NCBI RefSeq assembly: GCF_032931615.1
Contig: NZ_CP136759.1
Location: 2,108,001 to 2,172,000, forward strand
Source: Palleronia sp. LCG004
GTDB taxonomy: Bacteria > Pseudomonadota > Alphaproteobacteria > Rhodobacterales > Rhodobacteraceae
DNA length: 64,000 nt
Direction of reading: 5' to 3'
Part shown: piece by piece, positions 1 to 8,841 of the stretch
Position numbering within the stretch: position 1 is the stretch's first letter
Layout of the letters: each line of letters starts with the position of its first letter
The notes under the pieces: generated by a model
Seen by the model: the letters and a program-made list of their open reading frames with translations, nothing else
The model's database searches: none
What the model was told of the DNA's origin: nothing
Translations under genes and position numbers: made by a program

Positions 1-845
1 TTGGCATGCTTGACAATGACGCAGGTGGGCTCGCCGCCCGCGAATTCGCTGACGAGCTCGAATGCCGCATCGGTATCGTTGATGTTGTTGTAGCTGAGCT
101 CCTTGCCCTGATGCTGGACGGCATTGGCCAGGCCCGGCCGGTCGGTGCCGTCGGTGTAGAACGCGGCGGCCTGATGCGGATTCTCGCCGTAGCGCATCGT
201 CTGGCGAAGCTTGCCGGCGACGGCACGGCGGCGCGGTGCCGGATCGCCCAGCGCGTCGGCCATCCATGTTGAGACGGCCGCGTCGTAGGCCGCGGTGCGC
301 GCGAAGGCACGCTGCGCCATGACCTGCCGGAACGCGTGGGTCGTACCGCCCTCGTTGCCGTCGAGCTCGACCAGGAGGGCGTCGTAATCCTCGACATCGA
401 CAATCGTCGTGACGTGCCCGTGATTCTTGGCCGCCGCGCGGATCATCGCGGGTCCGCCGATATCGATGTTCTCGACGGCTTCGGCATAGTCCGCGCCCCG
501 CGCGACCGTGGCTTCGAACGGATAGAGATTGACGACCAGCAGGTCGATGCCGACGATCCCGTGTTCCTCCATCGCCGCGACATGGCTCGCGTCGTCGCGC
601 AGGGCGAGAAGCCCGCCATGGACCTTCGGGTGCAGCGTCTTGACCCGGCCGTCCATCATCTCGGGAAAGCCGGTTACGTCCGCCACGTCGCGCACCGCGA
701 TGCCCGCCTCGCGGAGCGCCCTGGCCGATCCCCCGGTCGAGAGGATCTCGACCCCCCGATCCGCGAGCGCACGGCCAAGTGCCTCCAGGCCCGTCTTGTC
801 GGAGACGGAGATGAGCGCACGGGAAACGGGAACGGTATCGGTCAT
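1..845 (-). CDS. purH: Bifunctional AICAR formyltransferase / IMP cyclohydrolase, 3' end outside window
   Basis: Catalyses the last two steps of IMP synthesis in the cytoplasm: formylation of AICAR and ring closure. The minus-strand translation from 845 begins [20 protein letters not shown] and runs open for 281 codons to the window edge. It contains the MGS-type cyclohydrolase domain: the family signatures STGGSA (about residue 38), [16 protein letters not shown] (about 68) and VVNLYPF are all recognisable. About 530 residues are usual, so roughly the C-terminal half is missing. GAGAGGAG lies upstream of the ATG as ribosome-binding site. The heparinase-like gene ends 21 bases upstream on the same strand, so the two are probably cotranscribed. 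No internal damage is visible. Confidence 0.95.
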   Translation of the reverse strand, partial: MTDTVPVSRALISVSDKTGLEALGRALADRGVEILSTGGSARALREAGIAVRDVADVTGFPEMMDGRVKTLHPKVHGGLLALRDDASHVAAMEEHGIVGIDLLVVNLYPFEATVARGADYAEAVENIDIGGPAMIRAAAKNHGHVTTIVDVEDYDALLVELDGNEGGTTHAFRQVMAQRAFARTAAYDAAVSTWMADALGDPAPRRRAVAGKLRQTMRYGENPHQAAAFYTDGTDRPGLANAVQHQGKELSYNNINDTDAAFELVSEFAGGEPTCVIVKHA

Positions 846-866
846 GAGGGAGGCTCCTCTCGCGGG

Positions 867-2579
867 TCAGGCCAGAACGGGGTTTTCGTCATGGACGAGG
901 TCGCGCACCGCATCGGGTGTTTGGCGCGCTTTTGCAAGGGTCCAGCTGACCCGCGTGGCGTAATCGACGGCCGTGGTGCTCAGCACGATCTGCCGCGTCG
1001 GCCGGGGCGAAAGCGAGACGCTGTCGAGATAGACCGACGGCTCGATCGTCACGGCCGCCCTTCCGCCGTGGCGGAAGACCCAGAGTTCGCCGCCCTTGGT
1101 CATCAGCAGAACGCTGCCAGGATCCTCGTCCTTCTGCGCCACGATGTCGGGGTGGAGGTGGAACCGCACGGCGAACGGAAAGCCACGCTGCCCGGCTTCT
1201 TCCATGGCCCGGTCGAAGATCGCCTCGTCCTCGCGTTCCACCGTGGCAAGAACGTCCTCGCCACTGAGGGACCGGCCGGCCTGATCGAGATGAAGCTGGC
1301 GGATATGCGTGAGACCATGGCTCGGGACGTAGCCGTCATGCCCCGCGACGAGGCCGGTCGACGTCTCGTCCCGACGACGTTCCATCCGGACGTCGCGTGG
1401 GGCCTGCGACAGCCACCCGTCCTCGCCACCGATCCGGGCAGAGGAATATCCGTCGATGGCGAGCGTCGAATGGGAGGCTGTCGCGCGCGCGGCACGCCGC
1501 CATTTCGGGCCGAAGCTGCGCCCCGCACCGCATGACACGATGATCGGCCTGCGCCCGGAGGTGAGCTCGAAGGCGAGAGTCGAGGCATGGGCCTCGGAGG
1601 AAAGCGAGCCCTCGGGGGGCGCTGCGGCATCGACGATCAGCGTCGTGCGGCCATGCGCGATCCGCGCGAAGCCCATCGCCCGGTCGGGGGCCGGTCGCGC
1701 GCGCCCGGTGCAGGCGAGGCCCGCATCGAGCCGCCCCGGCACACCGCGGCCGCCGCCGTGGAACCGCGCGAGCGATCCGTCGGCATGGCGCAGTGCCCTG
1801 AGGACCGGAGCCGCGCGGCCGAGCGCGCCATCGATCGATCCGGGCACCTGGCACCCTGAATTGCGCAGTGCCTCCGCCGCATGGGCGAGGCGGACGAAGA
1901 TCTCGGACAGGTCCTCGGGATTGCGCCAGGCGACCCCGCCCTCGGCATCGACGAGGCGGTCGGCCTCGGCCGCGAGACGAGCGGCGGCGCGATCTCGGTG
2001 ACGCTCATGACCTTCAAGATGCAGCCCCGCGAGAAGCAGCGCATGAAGGGCATCGAGCCTGTCGCGCCCCTCGGTCACATGGCGCAGGCGGCGCGACAGG
2101 AACGCCACCTGCCGCGAGAGGGAGCGGAAGAAGCGCCTGCGCGTCGCCGGATCCACATCCTCGAGCAGCATCTCGCCATGCGCGATCCATCCCGCGACGC
2201 GGCGTCCCGTCAGATCCGCGCGCCAGCCCGGACCGCCTCCCGCGCCGAAGCGCCGGGCCCAGTCGTGGACCCATTCGCGGGAGAGACGGCCGGCCCGGGC
2301 CGAACCCTCGGCCGCCAGATCGTCGAGCCAGGCGCAGCCGTGAAGCTCGGCCTCGAATTCGGGATCGTCCGGCAACGGCAGGTCCCAGATCGAGCGGCCC
2401 TGCGCCTCGACCATGTAGCCGCGAAAGAGGAACCGCCCCGCGACGATCTGTGCGCCGCGCTCGACCGAGCCTACGGTTCGCGGTTCGGGCCCCGGCCGGG
2501 TGAAGCCGCGGGCACCGCGCGACAGGACCGCCAGGCGGGCGGCCAGCCGCTCGGATCTCGGAGGGGTGGGTCGGGGCAT
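867..2579 (-). CDS. Heparinase II/III family protein
   Basis: A 570-residue protein of the heparinase II/III-like family: an N-terminal alpha-helical toroid-like part rich in Arg/Ala/Leu helices, then a C-terminal beta-sandwich-like part from about residue 300. The C-terminal half carries family-like pieces such as SFGPKWRRAARATASHST (about 360) and the HxGY-type stretch VAGHDGYVPSHGLTHIRQ. Family members are polysaccharide lyases acting on uronic-acid polymers, but in this genomic position (between purH and rsmB, conserved in Rhodobacterales as far as I recall) the substrate is unknown. No signal peptide is obvious at the proposed start; the first 30 residues are Arg-rich. It sits 71 bases downstream of rsmB on the same strand. 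Confidence 0.8.
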   Translation of the reverse strand: MPRPTPPRSERLAARLAVLSRGARGFTRPGPEPRTVGSVERGAQIVAGRFLFRGYMVEAQGRSIWDLPLPDDPEFEAELHGCAWLDDLAAEGSARAGRLSREWVHDWARRFGAGGGPGWRADLTGRRVAGWIAHGEMLLEDVDPATRRRFFRSLSRQVAFLSRRLRHVTEGRDRLDALHALLLAGLHLEGHERHRDRAAARLAAEADRLVDAEGGVAWRNPEDLSEIFVRLAHAAEALRNSGCQVPGSIDGALGRAAPVLRALRHADGSLARFHGGGRGVPGRLDAGLACTGRARPAPDRAMGFARIAHGRTTLIVDAAAPPEGSLSSEAHASTLAFELTSGRRPIIVSCGAGRSFGPKWRRAARATASHSTLAIDGYSSARIGGEDGWLSQAPRDVRMERRRDETSTGLVAGHDGYVPSHGLTHIRQLHLDQAGRSLSGEDVLATVEREDEAIFDRAMEEAGQRGFPFAVRFHLHPDIVAQKDEDPGSVLLMTKGGELWVFRHGGRAAVTIEPSVYLDSVSLSPRPTRQIVLSTTAVDYATRVSWTLAKARQTPDAVRDLVHDENPVLA

Positions 2580-2650
2580 GGAACTCGATCTCGCCTGCCG
2601 CGTCTCGCGCGCGTTTCAGATTGCGAGACTAGCGGGACCTGGCCGTGCTG

Positions 2651-3928
2651 TCACCGTCCGGGATCGTCCCCCACGCGGAAGGCCGCCACGAAGAAGCCGT
2701 CCATGCCGCCGGCCCCGGGCCAGAAGTCGGGGCGAAGACGCAGGCCGTGGTCGCCGATCCAGTCCGCCTCGATGCCGGGAAGCCGCAGCGCGGACAGGTC
2801 GAGCGACAGGTTGGGATGGCGTGCGAGCGCCGACTCGACCTGACGCTCGCCCTCCTCCGGCAGAAGGGAGCAGGTACAGAAGACGATATGCCCGCCGGGC
2901 CGCACCAGGTCCATCGCGCGGTCGAGTAGCCGTGCCTGCAGATCGATGAGGGGTCCGAAATCCTGCGCCGCCTTGGCGCGCGGCAGGTCTGGATGGCGGC
3001 GAATCGTCCCGGTCGCCGAACAGGGTGCATCGAGCAGGATCGCATCGAACGGCGCGTCGGGCGCATAGCCCAACGCATCGGCCACGACAGTCTTGGCCCT
3101 GAGCCCGCATCGCGCGAGGTTCTCGGCCACGCGGGCCATGCGGGTTTCGGAGATGTCGAGTGCGGTCACATGCGCGCCCGCCGCGGCGAGTTGCAGCGTC
3201 TTGCCCCCCGGGGCCGCGCAGAGATCGAGGACGCGGAGGCCCGCGACCTCGCCCAGGGCACGCGCGGGGATCGCAGCGGCCGCGTCCTGCACCCACCAAG
3301 CGCCTTCGTCGTAGCCGGGAAGCGCACTCACCTGGCCGGGATTGTTGAGCCTGACGGATCCCGTGGCCACAGGCACCCCGCCGAGCCTCGCGGCCCAGCC
3401 CGCCGGGTCCTCGCGCACGGTCAGGTCGAGCGGCGCGGCACGGGAGAAGGCCTCCTCCATCGCGGCCGTGAGATCCTTTCCGTATGTCTTCAGAAGCGGC
3501 TTTCTCAGCCATTTGGGCAGGCGCGGGATCGGCAGGCTCTCCCAACTCCCTGTCCTCAGCACGTTGCGCAGAACCGCGTTGACGAGGCCCCCCTGCGCTG
3601 CGCCCCGCTCGGTCGCACGCGCCAGATCCACGGCGGCGGCCACGGCCGCGTGGGGCGCGGTGCCGCCCTCGTGGATCTCGTAGAGTGCAAGGCGAAGGAT
3701 GTCGTGGATCTCGGGCCAAGGCTTCATCCGGAGATGCGGCCCGAGCGCGCGATCCGCGCGGTCCATCCAGCGCAGCGTGCCGGTGGCGAGCCTCTGCGCG
3801 CGGGCCCGGTCGGAGGGCGCGAGCGGCGCAAGCGTTCCGGGCAGAACCTCGCTCAGCAGGCGACCGTCCTGCAGGACCTGTCCCACCAGATGCAGCGCCG
3901 CCTGGCGCACGGGGTCCGGATCGGCCAT
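2651..3928 (-). CDS. rsmB: RsmB-type 16S rRNA (cytosine-C5) methyltransferase
   Basis: A 425-residue RNA m5C methyltransferase. Residues 1-130 form a NusB-like RNA-binding domain (PVRQAALHLVGQVLQDGR at the start). The Rossmann methyltransferase domain begins near 230 with the SAM-binding motif LDLCAAPGGKTLQLA. Motif IV is DAPCSATGTIRRHPD and motif VI is FCTCSLLPEEGE; the TCS cysteine is the expected nucleophile and the PCSATG cysteine the releasing one. The family methylates C967 of 16S rRNA. The gene is divergent from the small DUF1674 gene and precedes the heparinase-like gene and purH on the minus strand. Confidence 0.9.
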   Translation of the reverse strand: MADPDPVRQAALHLVGQVLQDGRLLSEVLPGTLAPLAPSDRARAQRLATGTLRWMDRADRALGPHLRMKPWPEIHDILRLALYEIHEGGTAPHAAVAAAVDLARATERGAAQGGLVNAVLRNVLRTGSWESLPIPRLPKWLRKPLLKTYGKDLTAAMEEAFSRAAPLDLTVREDPAGWAARLGGVPVATGSVRLNNPGQVSALPGYDEGAWWVQDAAAAIPARALGEVAGLRVLDLCAAPGGKTLQLAAAGAHVTALDISETRMARVAENLARCGLRAKTVVADALGYAPDAPFDAILLDAPCSATGTIRRHPDLPRAKAAQDFGPLIDLQARLLDRAMDLVRPGGHIVFCTCSLLPEEGERQVESALARHPNLSLDLSALRLPGIEADWIGDHGLRLRPDFWPGAGGMDGFFVAAFRVGDDPGR

Positions 3929-4026
3929 CGTCTGGGCCCTCTCGCCACGACCTCCCGACCTTGAGCCGGGACCTGTCGCGACGTATATGAAGGGCGCGAG
4001 TACAGCAACCCGACCGGAGAGCGATC

Positions 4027-4197
4027 ATGCAGCGCGACGACCTTCCCGAAGCCGCAAGGCGCGCCCTCGCCGAGGCGGAGGAGCGGCGGCGCAAGGCCAA
4101 CGACGCGGAGTTGCCCGTCGAGCTCGGCGGTCGCGATGGCCCCGAGCCCGTGCGTTACGGCGACTGGGAGAACAAGGGCCTCGCCATCGACTTCTGA
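4027..4197 (+). CDS. DUF1674 / succinate dehydrogenase assembly factor 4-like small protein
   Basis: A 56-residue protein starting MQRDDLPEAARRALAEAEER and ending in the family signature GPEPVRYGDWENKGLAIDF. This C-terminal block (GPEPxRYGDWExKGxxxDF) defines DUF1674, whose eukaryotic members (Sdh8/SDHAF4) bind the flavinylated SdhA subunit. A role in succinate dehydrogenase maturation is therefore likely but inferred from the family. The gene stands alone, divergent from rsmB and convergent with dapB, whose 3' end is 40 bases away. Confidence 0.85.
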   Translation: MQRDDLPEAARRALAEAEERRRKANDAELPVELGGRDGPEPVRYGDWENKGLAIDF

Positions 4198-4237
4198 CGG
4201 TGCGGAAACCCGTTTCGCAAAGCCCCGGCCCGAGCGG

Positions 4238-5041
4238 TCAGCCGAGCCCCAGAACGCTCAGCATGTCGTAGGAACCGGGGGCCCTCCCTTCGGTCCAGAG
4301 GGCGGCCTTGACCGCACCACGCGCGAAGAGACCGCGATCGCTCGCCTGATGCGACAGCCGGATCGTCTCGCCGTCGCCCGCGAAGATCACCTCGTGATCG
4401 CCGATGATGCTGCCGCCGCGAATGGCGGAAAAGCCGATATCGCCGACCCGTCGCGCTCCGGTGATCCCGTCGCGTCCGCGATCCGAGACCTCCGCCAGAT
4501 CGACACCCCGCCCTTCCGCCGCGGCCTGACCGAGCATGAGAGCGGTCCCCGAGGGCGCATCGATCTTGTGGCGGTGATGCGCCTCGACCACTTCGATATC
4601 GAACGCCTCGTCGAGGGCGGCTGCCACCTGCGACACGATCCGCGTCAGGAGGTTGACCCCGAGGCTCATGTTGCCCGCGCGCACGATCACCGCGCGACGG
4701 GCGCTTTCGTCGAGCTGGGCGATCTCGTCGTCCGAGAACCCGGTGGTGCCGATCACGATCGCGCGTTCGAGATCGGCCACGATGCGCGCATGTTCGACGG
4801 TGGCCGCGGGCATGGTGAAGTCGATGACCGCATCGGCCCCTTCGAGGGCGGCAGACAGGTCGTCCGTCACGATCACGTTCCGGGCAGTACCGCCCATCGC
4901 CTCGCCGAGATCGCGGCCGATCCAGGGATGGCCCTCGCGCTCGGTCGCGCCGGCGACTTCGATCCCTCCCTCGGCCGCGTCGATCGTGCCGATCAGCATC
5001 CTGCCCATGCGCCCCGAGACGCCCGTGATCACGACCTTCAT
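4238..5041 (-). CDS. dapB: 4-hydroxy-tetrahydrodipicolinate reductase
   Basis: A 267-residue enzyme of the diaminopimelate/lysine pathway, reducing 4-hydroxy-tetrahydrodipicolinate with NAD(P)H. The N-terminal nucleotide-binding motif [14 protein letters not shown] is at residues 7-20; the catalytic-loop signature [17 protein letters not shown] is at about 150, with the conserved His pair and Lys. Length matches the family. It is followed on the opposite strand by rbfA, with about 100 bases between the two divergent starts. Confidence 0.95.
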   Translation of the reverse strand: MKVVITGVSGRMGRMLIGTIDAAEGGIEVAGATEREGHPWIGRDLGEAMGGTARNVIVTDDLSAALEGADAVIDFTMPAATVEHARIVADLERAIVIGTTGFSDDEIAQLDESARRAVIVRAGNMSLGVNLLTRIVSQVAAALDEAFDIEVVEAHHRHKIDAPSGTALMLGQAAAEGRGVDLAEVSDRGRDGITGARRVGDIGFSAIRGGSIIGDHEVIFAGDGETIRLSHQASDRGLFARGAVKAALWTEGRAPGSYDMLSVLGLG

Positions 5042-5144
5042 CGCTTCGACCTCCTGCCGGTTTCCGCCGAATGGCTACAATCGCCGGGCCGCGGGCGCAA
5101 CGGCGCGGTTGCGCGTCTGCGCGCGGGGGCCTAGATGCGGGCGC

Positions 5145-5564
5145 ATGTCCAAGAACCGCTTCAACGACGGGCCCGGTCCCTCGAACCGCCAGCTTCGCGT
5201 GGGCGAACTCATCCGGCGCACGCTGTCGGACGTGCTCAACCGCGGTGACATCCACGACCCCGAGCTGAACCGCATGTCGATCACCGTGTCCGAGGTGCGT
5301 GCGACGCCGGATCTCAAGATCGCGACGGTCTACTGCCTGCCTCTGGGCGGGGGGAACCGTCCGGAGGCGATCGCCGCGCTCAAGCGCAACAAGCACGAAC
5401 TTCGCCGCGCGCTCGGCAAGGAAATGACGCTCAAGTACACGCCGGACCTGCGCTTCGTCATCGACGAGACCTTCGACCGGATGGACGAGACCCGCGAGCT
5501 CTTTGCCCGCGACGAGGTGCGCCGAGATATCGAGGACGACGCCCCGGACGGAGACGGCGAATGA
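5145..5564 (+). CDS. rbfA: Ribosome-binding factor A
   Basis: A 139-residue late-stage 30S maturation factor with a single KH-type fold. The start [20 protein letters not shown] is chosen because family homology begins here; the open frame extends further upstream but only as antisense of dapB. The signatures [34 protein letters not shown] and [15 protein letters not shown] are typical. Its stop overlaps the start of the next gene in an ATGA, so translational coupling is likely. The downstream order DUF2233, truB, DUF1643, rpsO, pnp forms a translation/RNA-metabolism run. Confidence 0.93.
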   Translation: MSKNRFNDGPGPSNRQLRVGELIRRTLSDVLNRGDIHDPELNRMSITVSEVRATPDLKIATVYCLPLGGGNRPEAIAALKRNKHELRRALGKEMTLKYTPDLRFVIDETFDRMDETRELFARDEVRRDIEDDAPDGDGE

Positions 5565-6301
5565 TGCTCCGCCTCGCGGCGATGCTCGCGGCGCTCGCAT
5601 TGCCCGGCTGGGCCTCGGGCGGGGATTGCGAGACGACGCGCTTCGACGGTGCGCGCTTCACCGTCTGCGAGGTCGATCTGCGGACCGAGACACTGCGGCT
5701 CTGGCTCGGGGATGCGGACGGCACACCCTATGGCAGTTTCTCGGCGCTCGACCGTGCGCTGTCGACGCGCGGGGAACGGCTCGGCGTCGCGATGAATGCG
5801 GGCATGTACCATGCGGACCGCTCTCCCGTCGGGCTCTTCGTCGAAGAGGGCGAGGAGCGGCGCGGCATCGTCACGCGCGAGGGCCCCGGCAATTTCGGGC
5901 TGCTCCCGAACGGCGTGCTCTGCTTCGGGGAGGATCGCGCCCGGATCATCGAGAGCCGTCGTTTCGCCGAGACGCGGCCCGATTGCCGCTTTGCGACGCA
6001 ATCGGGGCCCATGCTGGTGATCGGTGGCGACCTTCATCCCCGCTTCCTGCCTGACAGCACCTCGATCTATGTCCGCAACGGCGCGGGGGTGAGCGAGGAC
6101 GGTCATAAACTCTGGCTCGTAATTTCGGAGGATCGTGTGAATTTCGACCTGTTCGGGCGGTTCTTCCGCGACGGCCTCGGGCTGCGCGACGCGCTCTATT
6201 TCGACGGCAACATCTCGCGGCTCTACGACGCCGGAACGGGCCGCAACGATTTCGGGCGACCGATGGGGCCGATCATCGGCACCGTCAGCGAGGCCGGCTG
6301 A
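5561..6301 (+). CDS. Phosphodiester glycosidase family (DUF2233) exported protein
   Basis: A 246-residue protein with an N-terminal signal peptide ([20 protein letters not shown], cleavage near residue 20). The remainder matches the NAGPA/DUF2233 fold: the block [20 protein letters not shown], then [15 protein letters not shown], then [14 protein letters not shown] near the C terminus. Family members cleave sugar phosphodiesters in lysosomes or spore coats; the bacterial substrate is unknown. It overlaps rbfA by 4 bases and ends 1 base before truB, so it is cotranscribed with them. Confidence 0.82.
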   Translation: MMLRLAAMLAALALPGWASGGDCETTRFDGARFTVCEVDLRTETLRLWLGDADGTPYGSFSALDRALSTRGERLGVAMNAGMYHADRSPVGLFVEEGEERRGIVTREGPGNFGLLPNGVLCFGEDRARIIESRRFAETRPDCRFATQSGPMLVIGGDLHPRFLPDSTSIYVRNGAGVSEDGHKLWLVISEDRVNFDLFGRFFRDGLGLRDALYFDGNISRLYDAGTGRNDFGRPMGPIIGTVSEAG

Positions 6302-6302
6302 G

Positions 6303-7214
6303 ATGGGGCGCAGACGCAAGGGCCGCGACGTCTCGGGCTGGGTCGTCATCGACAAGCCCGCCGGGATCGGATCGACGCAGGTCGTGAACAAGGTGCGCTG
6401 GGCCTTCGAAGCGAAGAAGGCGGGCCATGCCGGAACGCTCGACCCGGACGCGACCGGCATTCTGGCCGTCGCACTCGGCGAGGCCACGAAGACCGTGTCG
6501 CTTCTGACAGATGCGCTCAAGGCCTACGAGTTCGGCATCGCCTTCGGGGCGGCGACCACGACCGACGACGCCTCGGGCGAGATCATCGCGACGAGCGACG
6601 TGCGCCCCTCGGACGCCGCGGTCGCCGACGCGCTGCCGGCCTTCGTGGGTGAGATCGAGCAGGTCCCGCCCCAGGTTTCCGCCGTCAAGGTCGAGGGCGA
6701 GCGTGCCTACGACCTCGCCCGGGAGGGGGTCGAGATGGAGCTTGCCGCGCGACCGCTTCATGTCGAGAGCCTCGATCTTCTCGGCAGGCCCGATCCCGAC
6801 CGTGCGATCCTGCGCCTGGTCTGTGGCAAGGGCGGGTACGTGCGCTCCATCGCGCGCGATCTGGGCGAGGCCCTCGGCACCCGCGCGCATGTCACGCATC
6901 TGCGGCGGATGTGGTCGGGGCCCTTCACGCTCGACGATGCGGTGCGGTTCGAGACGATCGACGAACTCGCGCGGACGCCCGCGATCGACGAATTGCTGCT
7001 CGGGATCGAGGCGGGGCTGGGACATGTGCCGGTCGCGCAGGTGGCCGGGATGTCTGTGTCGAAGCTTGCCAACGGCAATCCGGTCGAGGTCCTGCGGACC
7101 GATGCCGATTTCGGCGATACCGTCTGGGCCATGCATGACGGACGCGCGCTCGCCATCGGGACATATCGCGCGGGGATGATCCATCCGTCACGCGTGCTGA
7201 ACCGTCCGGCATGA
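6303..7214 (+). CDS. truB: tRNA pseudouridine(55) synthase
   Basis: A 303-residue TruB enzyme making pseudouridine 55 in the T loop of tRNAs. The catalytic motif [19 protein letters not shown] (about residues 39-57) carries the nucleophilic Asp. Further family blocks are [18 protein letters not shown] and [17 protein letters not shown], and the C terminus has the PUA-like extension. The start ATG directly follows the DUF2233 stop. It overlaps the following DUF1643 gene by 4 bases. Confidence 0.95.
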   Translation: MGRRRKGRDVSGWVVIDKPAGIGSTQVVNKVRWAFEAKKAGHAGTLDPDATGILAVALGEATKTVSLLTDALKAYEFGIAFGAATTTDDASGEIIATSDVRPSDAAVADALPAFVGEIEQVPPQVSAVKVEGERAYDLAREGVEMELAARPLHVESLDLLGRPDPDRAILRLVCGKGGYVRSIARDLGEALGTRAHVTHLRRMWSGPFTLDDAVRFETIDELARTPAIDELLLGIEAGLGHVPVAQVAGMSVSKLANGNPVEVLRTDADFGDTVWAMHDGRALAIGTYRAGMIHPSRVLNRPA

Positions 7215-7753
7215 TCGAACGGTCTTTCCAGAAGGGCGATGCGGAAAGCATCGCCACATATTCCGATTGCGAACGCTACCGCTTCGCGCTGACGCGTATC
7301 TGGGATCCAGAGGGGCCCAGGGTCCTCTTCGTCATGCTGAACCCTTCGACCGCGACGGAATACCAGAACGACCCGACCGTGGAACGTTGCGAGCGTCGCG
7401 CCCGCGCACAGGGCTTCGGCGCCTTCCGGGTCTGCAACATCTTCGCTTGGAGAAGCACCGATCCCAAGGGGCTAAGGACCTGCGGGGAGCCGGTGGGTGC
7501 CGGAAACGACGGCGCGATCCTCGAGGGGGCCGATTGGGCCGACCGTGTGGTCTGCGCCTGGGGCACGCATGGTGCGCTTCTCGATCGCGGACGCGAGGTC
7601 GAGGGGCTGCTGAGGGCGCATGGCGTAGCCGTGCACCATCTGGGCCTGACGAAGCACGGCCATCCGAAGCATCCGCTCTATATCGGCTACGGGGTCGCGC
7701 CTGCGCCCTGGGGATCCGACGGGGGTTCCCAAGAGGCCGCGAATCCCCTATAG
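7211..7753 (+). CDS. DUF1643 domain protein
   Basis: A 180-residue protein of the DUF1643 family. Recognisable blocks are [39 protein letters not shown] (about residues 42-60) and [20 protein letters not shown] (about 115). Its function is not established. No signal peptide or membrane segment is seen, so it is probably cytoplasmic. The ATGA overlap with truB points to translational coupling. Confidence 0.85.
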   Translation: MIERSFQKGDAESIATYSDCERYRFALTRIWDPEGPRVLFVMLNPSTATEYQNDPTVERCERRARAQGFGAFRVCNIFAWRSTDPKGLRTCGEPVGAGNDGAILEGADWADRVVCAWGTHGALLDRGREVEGLLRAHGVAVHHLGLTKHGHPKHPLYIGYGVAPAPWGSDGGSQEAANPL

Positions 7754-7846
7754 GCGCGCATCCGCAAGATCGCGGCACATGGGCCGGCACTGGACGACAT
7801 CCCGGGCCGCGCCGTCTCAAGACACCTCGAACGAAGGAGATCCCCG

Positions 7847-8116
7847 ATGTCGATCACCCCTGAAGAAAAGCAGCGCGTCCTCAAGGATTTCGCGACGAAG
7901 GACGGCGACACCGGTTCGCCCGAAGTGCAGGTTGCGATCCTCACGCACCGCATCACGTCGCTGACCGAGCACTTCAAGACGCACAAGAAGGACAACCACT
8001 CGCGCCGTGGCCTTCTGAAGCTCGTGGCCCAGCGCCGCAAGCTGCTCGACTATACCAAGGCCCGCGACGAGGCCCGCTATCAGGACCTGATCAAGCGCCT
8101 CGGCATCCGCCGCTGA
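7847..8116 (+). CDS. rpsO: 30S ribosomal protein S15
   Basis: An 89-residue S15, starting [20 protein letters not shown] and containing the rRNA-binding signature [19 protein letters not shown] and the C-terminal block [18 protein letters not shown] precedes the ATG. It is followed within 14 bases by a factor-independent terminator, and by pnp beyond one small gene. In many bacteria rpsO and pnp form a unit; here a terminator and a lipoprotein-like gene lie between them. Confidence 0.97.
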   Translation: MSITPEEKQRVLKDFATKDGDTGSPEVQVAILTHRITSLTEHFKTHKKDNHSRRGLLKLVAQRRKLLDYTKARDEARYQDLIKRLGIRR

Positions 8117-8129
8117 GCGCCGAAGATCG

Positions 8130-8160
8130 AAAGGGTCGCCATCGGGCGGCCCTTTTTCTT
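8130..8160 (+). terminator. Rho-independent terminator of rpsO
   Basis: AAAGGGTCGCC and GGCGGCCCTTT form an 11-bp stem with one G-U pair and a short loop, followed by TTTTTCTT. It lies 14 bases after the rpsO stop. Confidence 0.9.
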
Positions 8161-8202
8161 GTGCCCCTCGCAATCCCCCGCATCGCGAACCCGATTGCCG
8201 CC

Positions 8203-8649
8203 ATGTCACGTCGAGCCCTTCTTGCAATACTGAGCCTCGGAGCGCCCGCTGGCTGCGTCATGTTTCCAGAAAGCGGCGAGGCCCCGACAAAGCCGGGCGA
8301 TGTCGTGGATGCGTATTATTCCGCGCTCGCCTCCGGCCAATACGCCCGCGCCCACGCCATGTGGTCTCCCGCATCCCCCACCGGCGCGGAGGGGATCGAC
8401 GAGTTCGAGCGCGCGATGCTGTCCTACCAGTCGGTCGAGGGACACGCCGCTGGCCCCGCGCGCCTCGAAGGGGCGGCCGGCACGATCTATGCCGAGGTTC
8501 CCGTGACCGTTTCGGTCGTGAGACGCGGCATTCCCGATACGAGGTCCGGAACAGCGACCCTGCGGAAATGCGACGACGTGCCGGGCTGCACGGCGACCGA
8601 ACGTCGCTGGCACCTCTCGGCGATCGAACTCGGCGCATCCGGAACCTGA
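8203..8649 (+). CDS. Small exported protein, possible lipoprotein, function unknown
   Basis: A 148-residue protein. The frame is open from a GTG at 8161, but that would lie in the terminator tail of rpsO; the ATG at 8203 gives MSRRALLAILSLGAPAGC, a short secretion signal with Cys at residue 18. The lipobox is imperfect (Pro at -3), so lipidation is uncertain. The mature part contains VVDAYYSALASGQYARAHAMW, resembling a DUF4878/NTF2-like start, and three further Cys in or near KCDDVPGCTATERRWHL. I do not recognise a specific family. It is monocistronic between rpsO and pnp. Confidence 0.65.
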   Translation: MSRRALLAILSLGAPAGCVMFPESGEAPTKPGDVVDAYYSALASGQYARAHAMWSPASPTGAEGIDEFERAMLSYQSVEGHAAGPARLEGAAGTIYAEVPVTVSVVRRGIPDTRSGTATLRKCDDVPGCTATERRWHLSAIELGASGT

Positions 8650-8841
8650 CGCGGCAATCGTCCGAAGGCCGACACTGGCCAAGGAAGGGCGTTTCCTGTA
8701 TGTGCCCGCAATCTGAGACGTGACGCCCCGGGCCCCTGGGTGCCATGAAACGATGGACGAAGAGGGGTCGGCGGCAATACGGCCGCCATGAAACAGGGCC
8801 GCCGGGGAACGCTCCGTGCCGGTCCAGATAGGATACGACAG

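Noticed and set aside
336..1535. Long plus-strand open frame (399 codons) over purH and the heparinase gene
   Set aside because: It is antisense to two well-supported minus-strand genes and encodes an Arg-rich sequence without any domain; a GC-rich shadow frame.
4653..5144. N-terminal extension of rbfA
   Set aside because: The upstream open frame is antisense dapB sequence; RbfA homology and expected length begin at 5145.
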